Assembly (NCBI RefSeq): GCF_050624435.1
Contig: NC_134546.1
Span: forward strand, 76,549,700-76,613,699
Direction: 5' to 3'
From: Tenrec ecaudatus
Taxonomy: Eukaryota; Chordata; Mammalia; Afrosoricida; Tenrecidae
DNA length: 64,000 nt
Positions 47,301-57,099 of the stretch are shown piece after piece. Position 1 is the stretch's first letter, and each line of letters opens with the position of its first letter. A program made the position numbers and the translations under genes. The notes below the pieces were generated by a model, which did no database searches, had not been told where the DNA came from, and saw nothing but the letters and a program-made list of their open reading frames with translations.

Positions 47301-47430
47301 AAGATTTTTTTAAAATCAAGATCCAGTGAGATTCAACAATTTCTGTTCCAGAGGAGGTTTCTGTCCTCCCTCAGCTCGCCTTAGGGCACCTACATTACCT
47401 TTACCAGGTGTACCGTCCCAGTCAAACAAC

Positions 47431-47809
47431 CCACCTGACCCTGCTAAGTCCCAGCCTGCTCCAGGGAGGAGTCCCAAGGAGGCTGCAGCTAAGGCTCAGA
47501 GGGAGCACAGCAAGAAATGCCAATGCAGCGGCAAGGAGACCTACTGTGTGTTATGTGCACAAGGTGCTCCAGTAGGTCCACTCAGACTCCAGTATCTCGT
47601 TCAGGGCCATGAGCGTTGTGCACTCGTTGATCAAAGACACCTTTGGGCGCATCGCCTACCAGGCATCTCAACTGGCACATTCCAAACTGCTCCACCATCA
47701 TAGCCTGCGACATCCTGGTGACCATGAGCCTGCTGCTGCCTGGACAGCTGGCAGAGGCGCCTTGGCCAAGGGCCCCAGGGCCAACGCCAACTACACCAGC
47801 CCCAAATAA
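47431..47809 (+). pseudogene. Histone H2B pseudogene, copy B
   Basis: Longer than copy A. The N-terminal PDPAKSQPAP (initiator Met replaced: CCA at 47431), KAQREHSKK, and KETYCV; then, after a shift, FRAMSVVHSLIKDTFGRIAYQASQLAH, split here from FRAM to SLIK and from DTFGRIA onward; and the C-terminal TSPK then TAA at 47807-47809. About 126 codons in total, equal to H2B. Broken by a TAG after VLQ, a frameshift near 47540 and another near 47700. Confidence 0.87.
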
Positions 47810-47843
47810 ATTGTCCTTCAGCCTCACAACGTTCAAACGCCAA

Positions 47844-47860
47844 GGGCCCATTTCAGGGTC
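47844..47860 (+). other. Relic histone mRNA 3' stem-loop, copy B
   Basis: GGGCCCATTTCAGGGTC, identical to 37167-37183, 34 bp after the stop. Its presence, with no poly(A) tail next to it, suggests descent from a replication-type histone gene rather than from a polyadenylated mRNA. Confidence 0.72.
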
Positions 47861-48873
47861 ACTTCCAGTTTCATCCCCCAAATAGAGGTTGAACACCTTA
47901 GCATACATTGTTTTTGGTTCCTTTGTTTCAGTTTGGTTTTTGATTCTTCTGTGCATAGTTTAGTTAGATTACTTTTGTGATGGAGATCCTCTTTCTTTTC
48001 TTTTTAACACGTTTTGGGGCACTTAATCCACATATCCCACATAATCCCACAATTCCATAATTCAGCCATCTTAAGCATTCCACAATCACTACCACAATCG
48101 ATTTCATATTGTCTATTTTCCCACTATGATTAAATCGCCTTTAAACAGACTTGTTAGTCACCTTCAGTTCTAGTGCTCAGTCCCCTCCATCCTTCTTTCT
48201 TACTCCCCAAGTCCCCTCACCCTCCCCAACTCCGCCAGCCACCGACCCCGACCCCACCCAGACATCCTTAGAAACCCTAGCATGTTATTTCATCTCTAAG
48301 CATCCACTCCTTCTGTGCTTCACAAACTGAACCCAACAGAAGCAATCAAGAATAGAAAGGAAATGAAATGAAATGGGAATGATTTTAAAACCTTAGTAAT
48401 ATATAGATAGAAATAAAAACAAGGAGTAAGAAGGGCCGCCACCAATATTGTAAAGCCAGGGAAGACGTTTCTGTCACGGACCAGCAAGAGATCTTGGGCC
48501 TAGAACAGACTCTGGTCGGGTCCACAGGGAGGTCAGCAGAACAAGACCCCGTGGCTCACCTTTGAGCTGAGGAGGCGCAAGGAGTCTCGAGAGGGAAAAG
48601 AGGGCGGTTAGGAGACCCGCAAAGAGAGACTTAGGGAACCCCGAAGCCCCAAAAGCCAGCCGGGATCCGCTTTCTCCAACAGGGACTCCTACCATGAACC
48701 CCAACCAATCCGAAAGCGGGGAAATAGGACCTGCCTCGGGGACACCCGCCCACCTCTCACCAAGAGAAGCGCTGGCAGGGCTCCTGGGGGAGAGAAAGGG
48801 CGCATGCACCCTAGTCAGCTGGACGAAAATAGCCTCCGCCCACATACATGTCCAGGAGCCCAGAGCCTCCCAC

Positions 48874-48949
48874 CTGAGAGCGCCGGCAACAGGGTGCTCA
48901 GGCAGTGGGCGCTTCTCTGGCACCGCGAGCAGAGCACGGACAGCAGCAT
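48874..48949 (-). pseudogene. First-exon-like ORF in GC-rich block, copy B
   Basis: Minus-strand ATG at 48949 (MLLSVLCSRCQRSAH), 76 nt to donor CTCAG|GTGGGAGG. Upstream (48985-48994 on the plus strand) is CCGGAAGTGG on the minus strand, an ETS/GABP-type site typical of housekeeping and mitochondrial-gene promoters. GC-rich sequence with many CpGs spans 48470-49240. No further exon recognised; the gene of origin is unknown. It could be a live 5' end only if exons exist to the left, and none are seen. Confidence 0.45.
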
Positions 48950-48987
48950 CCCCGCTGTGAGCAGCAGTTCAGAATAAGACACCGCCA

Positions 48988-50395
48988 CTTCCGGCCCTTT
49001 CTGGGCATGACCCGGAGGGGGAGGAGCTAGCGGGGTCAGGGAGGAGTAGGGTCTCTGTGTTCACTCCTGTCAAGGCAGCTCTTGTCCCGCCCATTTCTGC
49101 TGAGGCACCAACACAGGTGCCTGGTGAGGGTGGGCGCGGCCTGGCGGGCCTGGGGCGGGGCTCAGGGAGGAGCCAGGGAGAGGCGGTCCGCACCAAAGGG
49201 CCCACAGCTGCAGCTGAGACTCAGCTAACAATGGCCATAGCAGAGAGCTTGTATGGGTGACATGGGTGAAATAGAACAATGTACGTTGGATGTGTAAGCC
49301 TGTGATCCGATTCCCGGGATGTGCATCCACTTAACTAACTCCAAACACCCAACCATCCAATCCTGCCAAGTTGTTAATGGGTCTGAAGCAAGAACGCAGG
49401 GTCCTTGCTTAACCTTTACAGTGATTGTCCATTGTTTGACCTAATGCACTGTCGTGTATGACTAATTTTGGGGAAAAGAGAAGTACCTACTAGCATGCAC
49501 GTCTAGGTAAGTTATATGTCAGTTTAACAGAATTTAAAAATAAACCTTAAGCAGGAGCAATGAAAAGGGAATGGAGGAGCGTGGATGGGAGAATGGTTGT
49601 TAAACTTGCCTGTCCTTAGAGCTTGAATTTATACTGTCTTCTTGTTTGATTTCACCGGGAAGCTTTGGGGACAGTTAAACATGAGAGTTGCGTTCTTCTA
49701 TGATGCTTGTCATGATTCAGGCACTCTGCTAATTTAGTGTATCACTCATTTGAGTTTCTATAGGTCCAAGAGTTCGTTATGGACAGTGGGGAAGACTTTT
49801 CAAGTTGAATGATCTGAAATTTAAATTTGCTTCCTGCAGGTAACTCTTGGCTGCCCGGACTCTCAGCATAAGTGTTTTTGGGAAAGATCAAAGTGAACTA
49901 TTTCCCGATTAACTTGCATCCATAAAGATAGTGCTTCTTTCATGCCTCTTATACTTGGGAATTCCTTTATGAAATTTCAAGTCAGATTCCAAAGTTCCTG
50001 GCTGAAAATAGAGAAAGGTGATTTGTAACACTCGGTTACGTTTCCCAATATGGTCAGATAGTTCCCCAGACTGTACAGAAAACTGTCACCTGACTTTATC
50101 AGGAATTCACAAACGTCACTAATCAGCCAATATTTTCTGAATTAAACTGATTTATGTTCCCAGTTCTGGTGGAGCCACCTTATCCTTAGATCGGGGAAAC
50201 TTAGCCTAGGTTTTGCATCTAAAGGGTGACTTCTCTGGAAATACTTGCTGTGTTATACTGGGCTAGTGTATACTGTTATACTAGAGAAACAAATTCAGGG
50301 TCATTCAAATATGTGTAAGAAAGAGATTTACATCAATGACTAATAGATAACAAGAAAACATTTCATCCCAGTTCAGATCAACTCTAAAAGTCTGA
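48988..50395. other. Copy-B-specific block, no gene seen
   Basis: GC-rich to about 49240, then unique sequence. Absent from copy A, where flanks join at about 38327. Nothing recognised past the promoter-like part. Confidence 0.6.
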
Positions 50396-50645
50396 TATTA
50401 GCCCATATATCTGATAGTAGTCCATAATTTCCTCTTCAGACTCACACAGTACATGCAATGATGACGAATGCAGCAAGACCATAGGCCAGTGGGTGAAAAG
50501 TCTTGTGTATCCAATGGTGGTAGAAGCATTTAGTGCTGGCATGGATCTCCGTGTGGCTCTTTCAGCTCTCCAAGTGACTCAAGAGCAGGAAGGTGAAGCA
50601 GAAAGAGAGGGAACCCAGCTCCAGGGAAAAGGTAGAAATTCCCAG
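50396..50645 (-). mobile_element. MaLR/ERVL-type LTR fragment, copy B
   Basis: Duplicate of 38325-38575, with the phrase gatattagcccatatatctg. Confidence 0.65.
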
Positions 50646-50834
50646 AATCTACATGAGAAGGTCATGCCCACCAGAAGGCATCATCAAGTTGTGATCTGAT
50701 TGACAGGCTAACCTCTACCCCTAGACTTATTTCCCAAGTTGAAATAAAACTATGTAGCTACTACACCTGCTTTCATGTGAGGTTTCCTGTTTCTGTGGAT
50801 AAATCATTAATTTCCCTTTCCCCAACCTCCACCA

Positions 50835-51015
50835 TAAAAACCTCATTGTCATCCAGTCAATGCAGACTCACATAGATACTATAGGACAGGGGAGAACTTC
50901 CCTGGTGAGTTTCCAAGAATGAAAATGTTTGCTGAAGTAGAACGCTCATTCGTTCTCCTGTGGTGTTATAGGTGGTTCCAAACTGCTAGTCTTAGCAGCC
51001 CAACTTATACCCTCT
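50835..51015 (+). mobile_element. AfroSINE, copy B
   Basis: Duplicate of 38755-38965: actataggacaggggagaac and gtttccaagaatgaaaat are shared. Confidence 0.85.
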
Positions 51016-51404
51016 TCACAAACGGGTTTGTTCATTAATTGTAGATCCACCCACTATAGTATGCAACTAGAATCCAAATGGTTCCCTTGATTATACAAGC
51101 CACTTCCCATTGGGTTGCTCACCTAAAATTAGTGATTGATCAGCAGAACGAGATGTGCACAGCCACCGCTACCAAGTGCTCCAAAAGTAATCCCTTTAGA
51201 AAGTCCTGGAGAGAGTGGGAGAAAAATGGGGACCCAAACTCAGACTCACAAATAAGACCCTCAAGGAATTGCTTTTGGTCACTTTCATGTCCAGAACTGA
51301 ACTCACCCCCTGCTACGCTAACCAGTCATGTAAGTAAGATCAAGGACAGGATTTAGCTGATGGGGAAGATTGGAAACAGGAGAGTGTTGGAAAAAGTGGA
51401 TAGT

Positions 51405-51665
51405 GTGTTGTTGTTGTTAGTTGCCCTCAAGTAGGTTCCAGCTCACAGAGAACCTAGGTACAATCAGATGAAACACTCCCAATTCCTGCTCCATCTCACG
51501 GTGGATTTTATGTTTGAGCCCATTGCTGCAGCCAATTATCCAGTCCCTCACAAGGACCTTCCTCTTTTCAATTGCCCTTTTACTTTACCAGGCATGATAT
51601 CATTTTCCCAGGATGGATCTCTCCTGATAACATATTCAACGTATATGAGACAACATGTCACCATG
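51405..51665 (-). mobile_element. RTE-type LINE 3' end, minus strand
   Basis: Plus strand starts tgttgttgttgttagttgcc, then tttgagcccattgctgcagcc, then gcatgatatcattttcccagg and acatattcaacgtatatgag, the inverse of the copy at 31563/34324. Ends near the start of an L1 tail. Confidence 0.8.
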
Positions 51666-51689
51666 ATCATTTCTCAGGATCATTAGCAT

Positions 51690-51825
51690 GTTTGGTCAAT
51701 GCTATTGTTAGTCTTGTTAAATCCTGTACAAATCTGCTTGAAACAACGGATGACTATATGAATTGTGATAAGAGGTGTAACGGCCCCCAATAAAATATTT
51801 AATAAAAATAAATAAAATTCTATGA
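51690..51825 (+). mobile_element. L1 3' terminus scrap
   Basis: tatatgaattgtgataagag then cccccaataaaatatttaataaaa, the last ~100 bp of the L1 family. Confidence 0.8.
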
Positions 51826-51886
51826 GACACTTCTAGCCTACTTGTAAGACTTTTAAAGGTGCAGATTCTGGCAGTTATGAATAAAT

Positions 51887-52163
51887 ACCATTTTATTGTA
51901 TTGTTATTTAAGTTCCAGTTGTTTGGGAACTGAGACAGACAACATATTAAATATTGTCTGACTCAGTTCCTAATATTAAAAAAAAAACTTTTTCATGTAG
52001 CTCCATTATCAATATTGGTCTATAGTTTTCTTGAAGTATCATTATCTGACCCTGGTATCAGAATATTACTGGACTCATAGAATGTGTTATTAATTGTTGT
52101 CTCAACAATTGTTATATTTGTACCCAATTAACTTGAACTTAAATAACAATACAGTAAAATGCC
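51887..52163. repeat. Imperfect inverted repeat, ~40-bp arms
   Basis: Left arm with ttgtattgttatttaagttc and the right arm, inverted, with actgtattgttatttaagttc. The interior (51960-52080) also shows partial inverse symmetry and resembles the ancient L1 at 34990-35140 on the opposite strand. Confidence 0.7.
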
Positions 52164-52164
52164 A

Positions 52165-53000
52165 TGTTGTTAGAACAAAGTGTTCTGGTGTTGAGGGAGG
52201 GCTGGAGCAGAAGCTCAAAGTCCATCCACTTCCTCAATGTATGGCCATACAATCATATGTGCCATAAGTCAATACCTCTATTTTATGAATTAATATATTT
52301 ATATATGTACACCCTTATGTTTATACCTCTATCCATAATTTTGCTTCCTAGATCTTTTCTCTATTTCGTTTTACATTCCCCCTGTCCTACCATCACACTC
52401 ATGCCTTTTCTGCCTCTTAGTAATGCCTCTCAGCTAAATTGCTATTGCTCCAGCCCCCCTAGAATCTTAGAATCTCTAAGTCCTCCTCATTATTGATTTA
52501 ATCCTCTAATTGTTCCTCTACCTATGGAATTGTTTGATAACTACTCCCTCCCCCAACCCTCTCTTCTCCCAAGGCCCTCCAGAACTATTGCCTGTATGGG
52601 TAGGCAACACAACAAAAGCCGAAACAAACAAAAAGAATAGATTGAATTTAAAAGGGTGGAAAAACTAGCACACACAAAAAAAACACAAACCTAAAAACAT
52701 ACACATTCCCAGGTCTGTCCGCTGACCTTTATGACTCTCCCCGCCGGTCCTGGGGGGTTTGGGGAACTTCTGCTCCTAGCCTGAAGTCTGCTTTTGTGGC
52801 TCCTCGGGGGCTTTATGGCTTGGCTTCGCTCCCATAGCTGACCTGTTCTGTTCCCTTATTGGTTCACCCCACTGTGGAGGGAGGCGGGTGTCAGACCAGG
52901 CTCACTCCACACCATGTATCCCCAGTATGGTCCTATGACGATGTACTCTCCAGCGAGTGGACATCATTTCTCAAGCTGATGTTGGCCTTACTGTCTTCTC
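52165..53000 (-). mobile_element. L1 3' UTR fragment, minus strand
   Basis: The order matches 2850-3850 (atatatttatatatgtacac, cttcctagatcttttctcta, later accccactgtgg-type part). Ends blurred. Confidence 0.65.
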
Positions 53001-53710
53001 TGTGTGCCCAGGCAGATTTTTGCAAATAATGGTGATAAAAAAATTACCATTCATTGTTAATCCCATTTATTCTATTTATCTCCAAATAAGACACACATAA
53101 TTAAGGAGACATAATTAAGCTAAACAATCTTTATAATTAATTAATTTGCTTTCATTGGTAAGTATGCCCTGTGGCGATGGTGTAGTGCCCTCTTAGTATT
53201 CATAAATTACAAACGTGAAAAATATAAGCAGACTACACTGAAAGGAGAGAGAGAGAGGTGAGAGAGAGAGAGACAGAGAGAGAGAGAATTTATAATATTT
53301 AAGGGGTGATTATGGTTGAACAATGCACAATGAAGTTTGACAAGAGTTTATTTACTGTTGAAAAAACCTTGTTTGATAAATGAGAATAACTGGGGGGGGG
53401 GGGAAAGTGTCACCAAGTATTACATTTTATAAATGCAACAAACACACAGATCACGATGCTAAGCTCTGGGTTTTTGGGTGAGCCCTTATTGTATGTTAAA
53501 TATTATACATGGTCTCTTACTTCACTTGGCTTTTGAATTCTCGCTGCATACATTTTAGGTTCTTGTTTGCTAATATTTTCATGTGTTCACCTGTGTGCAT
53601 GTGTGTCTGTGTGTGCAAGGCGTTCCCAGAGGTGCCAAGTGTTTTCTAAGAACACCTCCCACAGCAACTTCACCCAATCCACCCCGGGTTTATTCTTACT
53701 TCATCTGGAC
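53001..53710. other. No gene; (GA)n tract and G run
   Basis: (GA)n at 53243-53288 and a 12-G run at about 53391-53403. Otherwise unassigned. Confidence 0.6.
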
Positions 53711-53832
53711 CAGCAGTTTTCAACCTGTGGGTCGCGATCCCTTTAGGGGTTGAATGACCCTTTCACATGTTCTCCTGATCCATAGCAGTAGCAAAATAAT
53801 GGTTATGAAGTAGCAATTAAAATAATTTTATG

Positions 53833-54097
53833 AGGGATCAGTTATCAGGCATCAAAGAACAAAAAATCATATCATTGGCTGAACACCTCCATGATACCAT
53901 CACTGAAGACAAACAGGTGCACAAGCAAATGTGGCGAAGAAAGCTGATGGTGCCCGGCTATCGAATGAGATAGTGTCTGGGGTCTTAAAGGCTTGAAGGT
54001 GAACAAGCGGCCATCTAGCTCAGAAGCAACAAAGCCCACGTGGAAGAAGCACACCAGCCTGTGCGATGATGAGGTGTCAAAGGGACCAGGTATAAGG

Positions 54098-54193
<96 letters not shown>

Positions 54194-54853
54194 TAGTGAA
54201 TGAAGGGGGAAGTGCAGACTGGAGACCTAAAGCCCATTTGTCGGCCACTGGAGATCCTCTCATAGAGGGTTTTAGGGGAGGAGATGAGTCAGTCAGGGTG
54301 TGATATAGTACCGATGAAGAATACAGCTTTCCCCCAGATACTGGATGCTTCCTCCCCCCAACTACCATGATCCGAATTCTACCTTGCAAGACTGGATAGA
54401 GCAGGGGTTTTACACTGGTGCATATAGGAGCTGGAGGCACAGGGAATCCAGGGTGGATGAAACCTTCAGGACCAGGGGTGTGAGGGGCAATACTGGGAGA
54501 GTAGAGGGTGAGTGGGTTGGAATGATTAAACCAATTACAAAGATCTACATGTGACCTCCTCCCTGGAAGACAGACAGCAGAGAAATGGGGGAAGGGAGAC
54601 TCCGGATAGGGCAAGATATGACAAAATAACAATCTATAAATTATCAAGGGCTCATGAGGGTGGTGGGAGTGGGGAGGGGGGGAAAGGACCTGATACAAAG
54701 GGCTTAAGTGGAGAGCAAATGCTTTGAAAATCATTAGGGCAAAGAATGTATAGATGTGCTTTATGCAATTGATGTATGTATATGTATGGATTGTGATAAG
54801 AGTTGTATGGGCCCCTAATAAAATATTAGAAAGAAAAAGAAAAGAATTTTGTG
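53833..54853 (+). mobile_element. L1 3' end nested in SPIN
   Basis: Starts agggatcagttatcagg and runs to the L1 tail (cctaataaaatattag, A-rich). TSD AATAATTTTATG (53821-53832) versus AAGAATTTTGTG (54842-54853). Includes the gctgatggtgcccggctatc module and the (TA)n expansion. Confidence 0.87.
54102..54191. repeat. (TA)n microsatellite, ~90 bp
   Basis: Pure TA alternation inside L1 3' UTR, replacing the catcaaaaa(a)tc stretch seen in other copies. It creates false open frames of alternating Ile-Tyr. Confidence 0.95.
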
Positions 54854-54933
54854 TTTGGGCATCACCAAAATATGAGACACTGTATTAAAGAGTTGTGGCC
54901 TTAGGAAGGTTGAGAACCCCGGATTTTCTGGAC

Positions 54934-57099
54934 TCACCAAAGGATAGAGATTCTAATAAGGAATGCTCCTGGAGTATAAATTATGTCGATTTAATAATGC
55001 TGAAGTAATTATAGGTGATTACCCTTTAATCAGTCCCTCGCCTTCCCTCCTTTATTTCTCAGCTCCTGCTCAGGATCCAGGTGGACCTGGATGCAGATAA
55101 TTCAAGGTGTTGGAATTGGGACAGTTGTGGATTTCAGATTAGGCTGTGCTGTGTGGAAAGAGAGTGAATCATCCTTGCTTGGATGTTTTGCGCTTCCTGG
55201 AAGGAAAAAGTACCTGGGACCTGGGCATGGGGACCTATTACACGCCAGGTACCCTCAGCTAGTAGGTATGTAAGACAGGCTCAGGGAGGAACATAGCCTT
55301 TGTCTCTGGAAGCCCCTGGGGTTGAGCTCAAAGATATTCAGCCTATGCTAACACGGTGACTCTGAAACCTCTACTAATGGCTTCTTAGTTGCTGATTTGT
55401 CCACATCCGTGTCTCACTTTCATTCCAGGGTATATTTAGATATCCACACGCCCAGGGTGCCTGGTCAGGATTTAACCGATTAAGTCAGCACTGGGTTGGC
55501 CTACTGTTGTTATGACGAGTGACTCTTTGAGAACTTACTTCTCCATGAGTGGAGAGCCCAGTGTGCACTGAGAGGGAGTTCCTGGCACTGGACCCACAGG
55601 ATGTCCCTGGGAATAACATCTTTACACTTAAGGGGTAAAGCTGCAGCTCCTACTTGAAGTCTGTCTTGTGAGGTTAAGTGGTTGGTTTTCTGGAAAATCA
55701 AGCAGTCACAGACCCAAATATTTTAGGGTTAGAAGGGTGTACTACATCTTCCTCAGAGCCCTTACGTCTGAGGAAAAAGTCCATTGTTGTGAAAAATGGA
55801 GATCATGGTTCCAATATAAGTACTTTTAATTTGATACCACCTCCATCTCTGGTGACATGAGTGTCCCTGGGAAAGAGGGAATGGAGGGGATCAAAGGTAG
55901 AATATCCAGTAATTTATTTGTTTCATTAAACACAATTTCACTACATCTTTGAGGGAGAAACCAGGATACATTGTGACCTACAAATTCATGAGTAAGTACA
56001 ATTAAGTTCTTGGTCACCTTGGTTATTGGGTAACACATCCCTGTATATGTCTAATAGCAGGGAAGACTCCTTGAGTGTAGGACACAGTAGAGCTGAGGAC
56101 TACAAGAGTCCCGTGATAGATCTTGGTCATAATGCTTTTTGTCATATTTAAACATTTATATATCCCTTCATTTTGCCAAATTTCATGAACCGTTTGTAAA
56201 ATTTAACTGAAAACAGAGGATGTGTTGGTATTTCCTAATTTTGCATGTCTACCTCTCACAGTGTCTTACATTTAGGTAAAATCTGGGAGAGGAGACAGAT
56301 CCACACACACAATTAGCAGCATGAGTTTTTTTGGTGTGTTAGATTTGGGGCTTAGCTTTGGGTTTTAGTGTGCTGGAGGCAGAGTAGGTATTTAAGATTG
56401 GAATCAAGTTCCTGAGATTAATCCATGTTCCTGGTTCAAGAATAAGAATCAAGGGATAGAATTAGGAGTTCATTGTGATGAATTGAGATTTAGGTGTTGG
56501 TGGACAGATTAAAGGTCATTAGGTTTAGAACGTTTCTGCCTAACAGATTATGTTTTGAGTTGATTAGGAGCATATATTTCAAGGTATAATGATGTAGAGA
56601 TACTGTTTAAAGATTAGAGTTTTCGAGGTACTCTCTGAATTTGAGATTTAGGGTCATAAGGTTAGGATAAAGTTGATAGACTCTGATTCAAAGAATTGGA
56701 ATGAATGCATTAGGTTAGATTTAGTGTGCATGGTCATTGGATTTGATAAGCACATGTTAACTTTGTTGAGGCACCTGGGGATGCTCAGGGTGTTAGTAGA
56801 AGTTCTGGAAGATGAGTGAGTTTTCAGCTAGTTATCAGTGTGTTTTAAGGATACTCAGCACCTTAACGTATAAGTGTTAATGGTTTGGAAGATGGTGATT
56901 AGCACTGAATGTGTAGGAATTGAAGTACCAAGTTAATATCGTCGGCTAAAATTTAGCTGACAACATTTTTCTGTTTATCAGCTATAGTATTTATGATATA
57001 TTTAGAATCATTTATGCATAAAAGTATCTGTATATGGATAAAGGAATTTTTTATTTCTTTCTTTGGAATTCTTTTTTCTTCCCTACAAAAAAAATGCCT
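54934..57099. other. No gene seen; strongly C-poor part
   Basis: 56300-57050 on the plus strand has very few C and many G/T/A with recurring gagattta(g)g and ttaggttaga phrases, perhaps a decayed simple or satellite-like repeat. 54934-56300 is unassigned. Confidence 0.5.

Larger units (their letters stand above)
39425..47313 (+). mobile_element. Near full-length LINE-1, plus strand
   Basis: About 7.9 kb: short 5' part (39425-39672), ORF1 (39673-40802), ORF2 (40845-44669), a 3' UTR of about 2.6 kb (44670-47300) and a terminal AATAAAAAG...T/A tail at 47296-47313. Both ORFs carry stops and frameshifts, so it cannot move on its own. It is the reference copy for the other L1 fragments in the window. 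The true 5' end is uncertain. Confidence 0.9.
47325..51285. repeat. Segmental duplication, copy B
   Basis: Collinear with copy A (36641-39206) and starts directly at the L1 tail. It keeps a 1.4-kb block (48988-50395) absent from A. Similarity ends after gaccctcaaggaa(t)tgctttttggtca-like sequence near 51285. Confidence 0.9.
53711..54925 (+). mobile_element. SPIN-type hAT MITE, interrupted by L1
   Basis: Left part 53711-53832 starts CAGCAGTTTTCAACCTGTGG then gtcgcgatccctttagggg and continues to aaataattttatg. Right part 54854-54925 runs atcaccaaaatatgagacac, then ttaggaaggttgagaacccc. These are the two halves of the non-autonomous SPIN consensus. The 8-bp flanks ATCTGGAC (53703-53710) and TTCTGGAC (about 54926-54933) fit a hAT TSD with one change. 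Without the insert it is about 195 bp. Confidence 0.88.

Noticed and set aside
54015-54734. 239-codon minus-strand frame
   Set aside because: Made of L1 3' UTR plus (TA)n, giving Ile-Tyr repeats.
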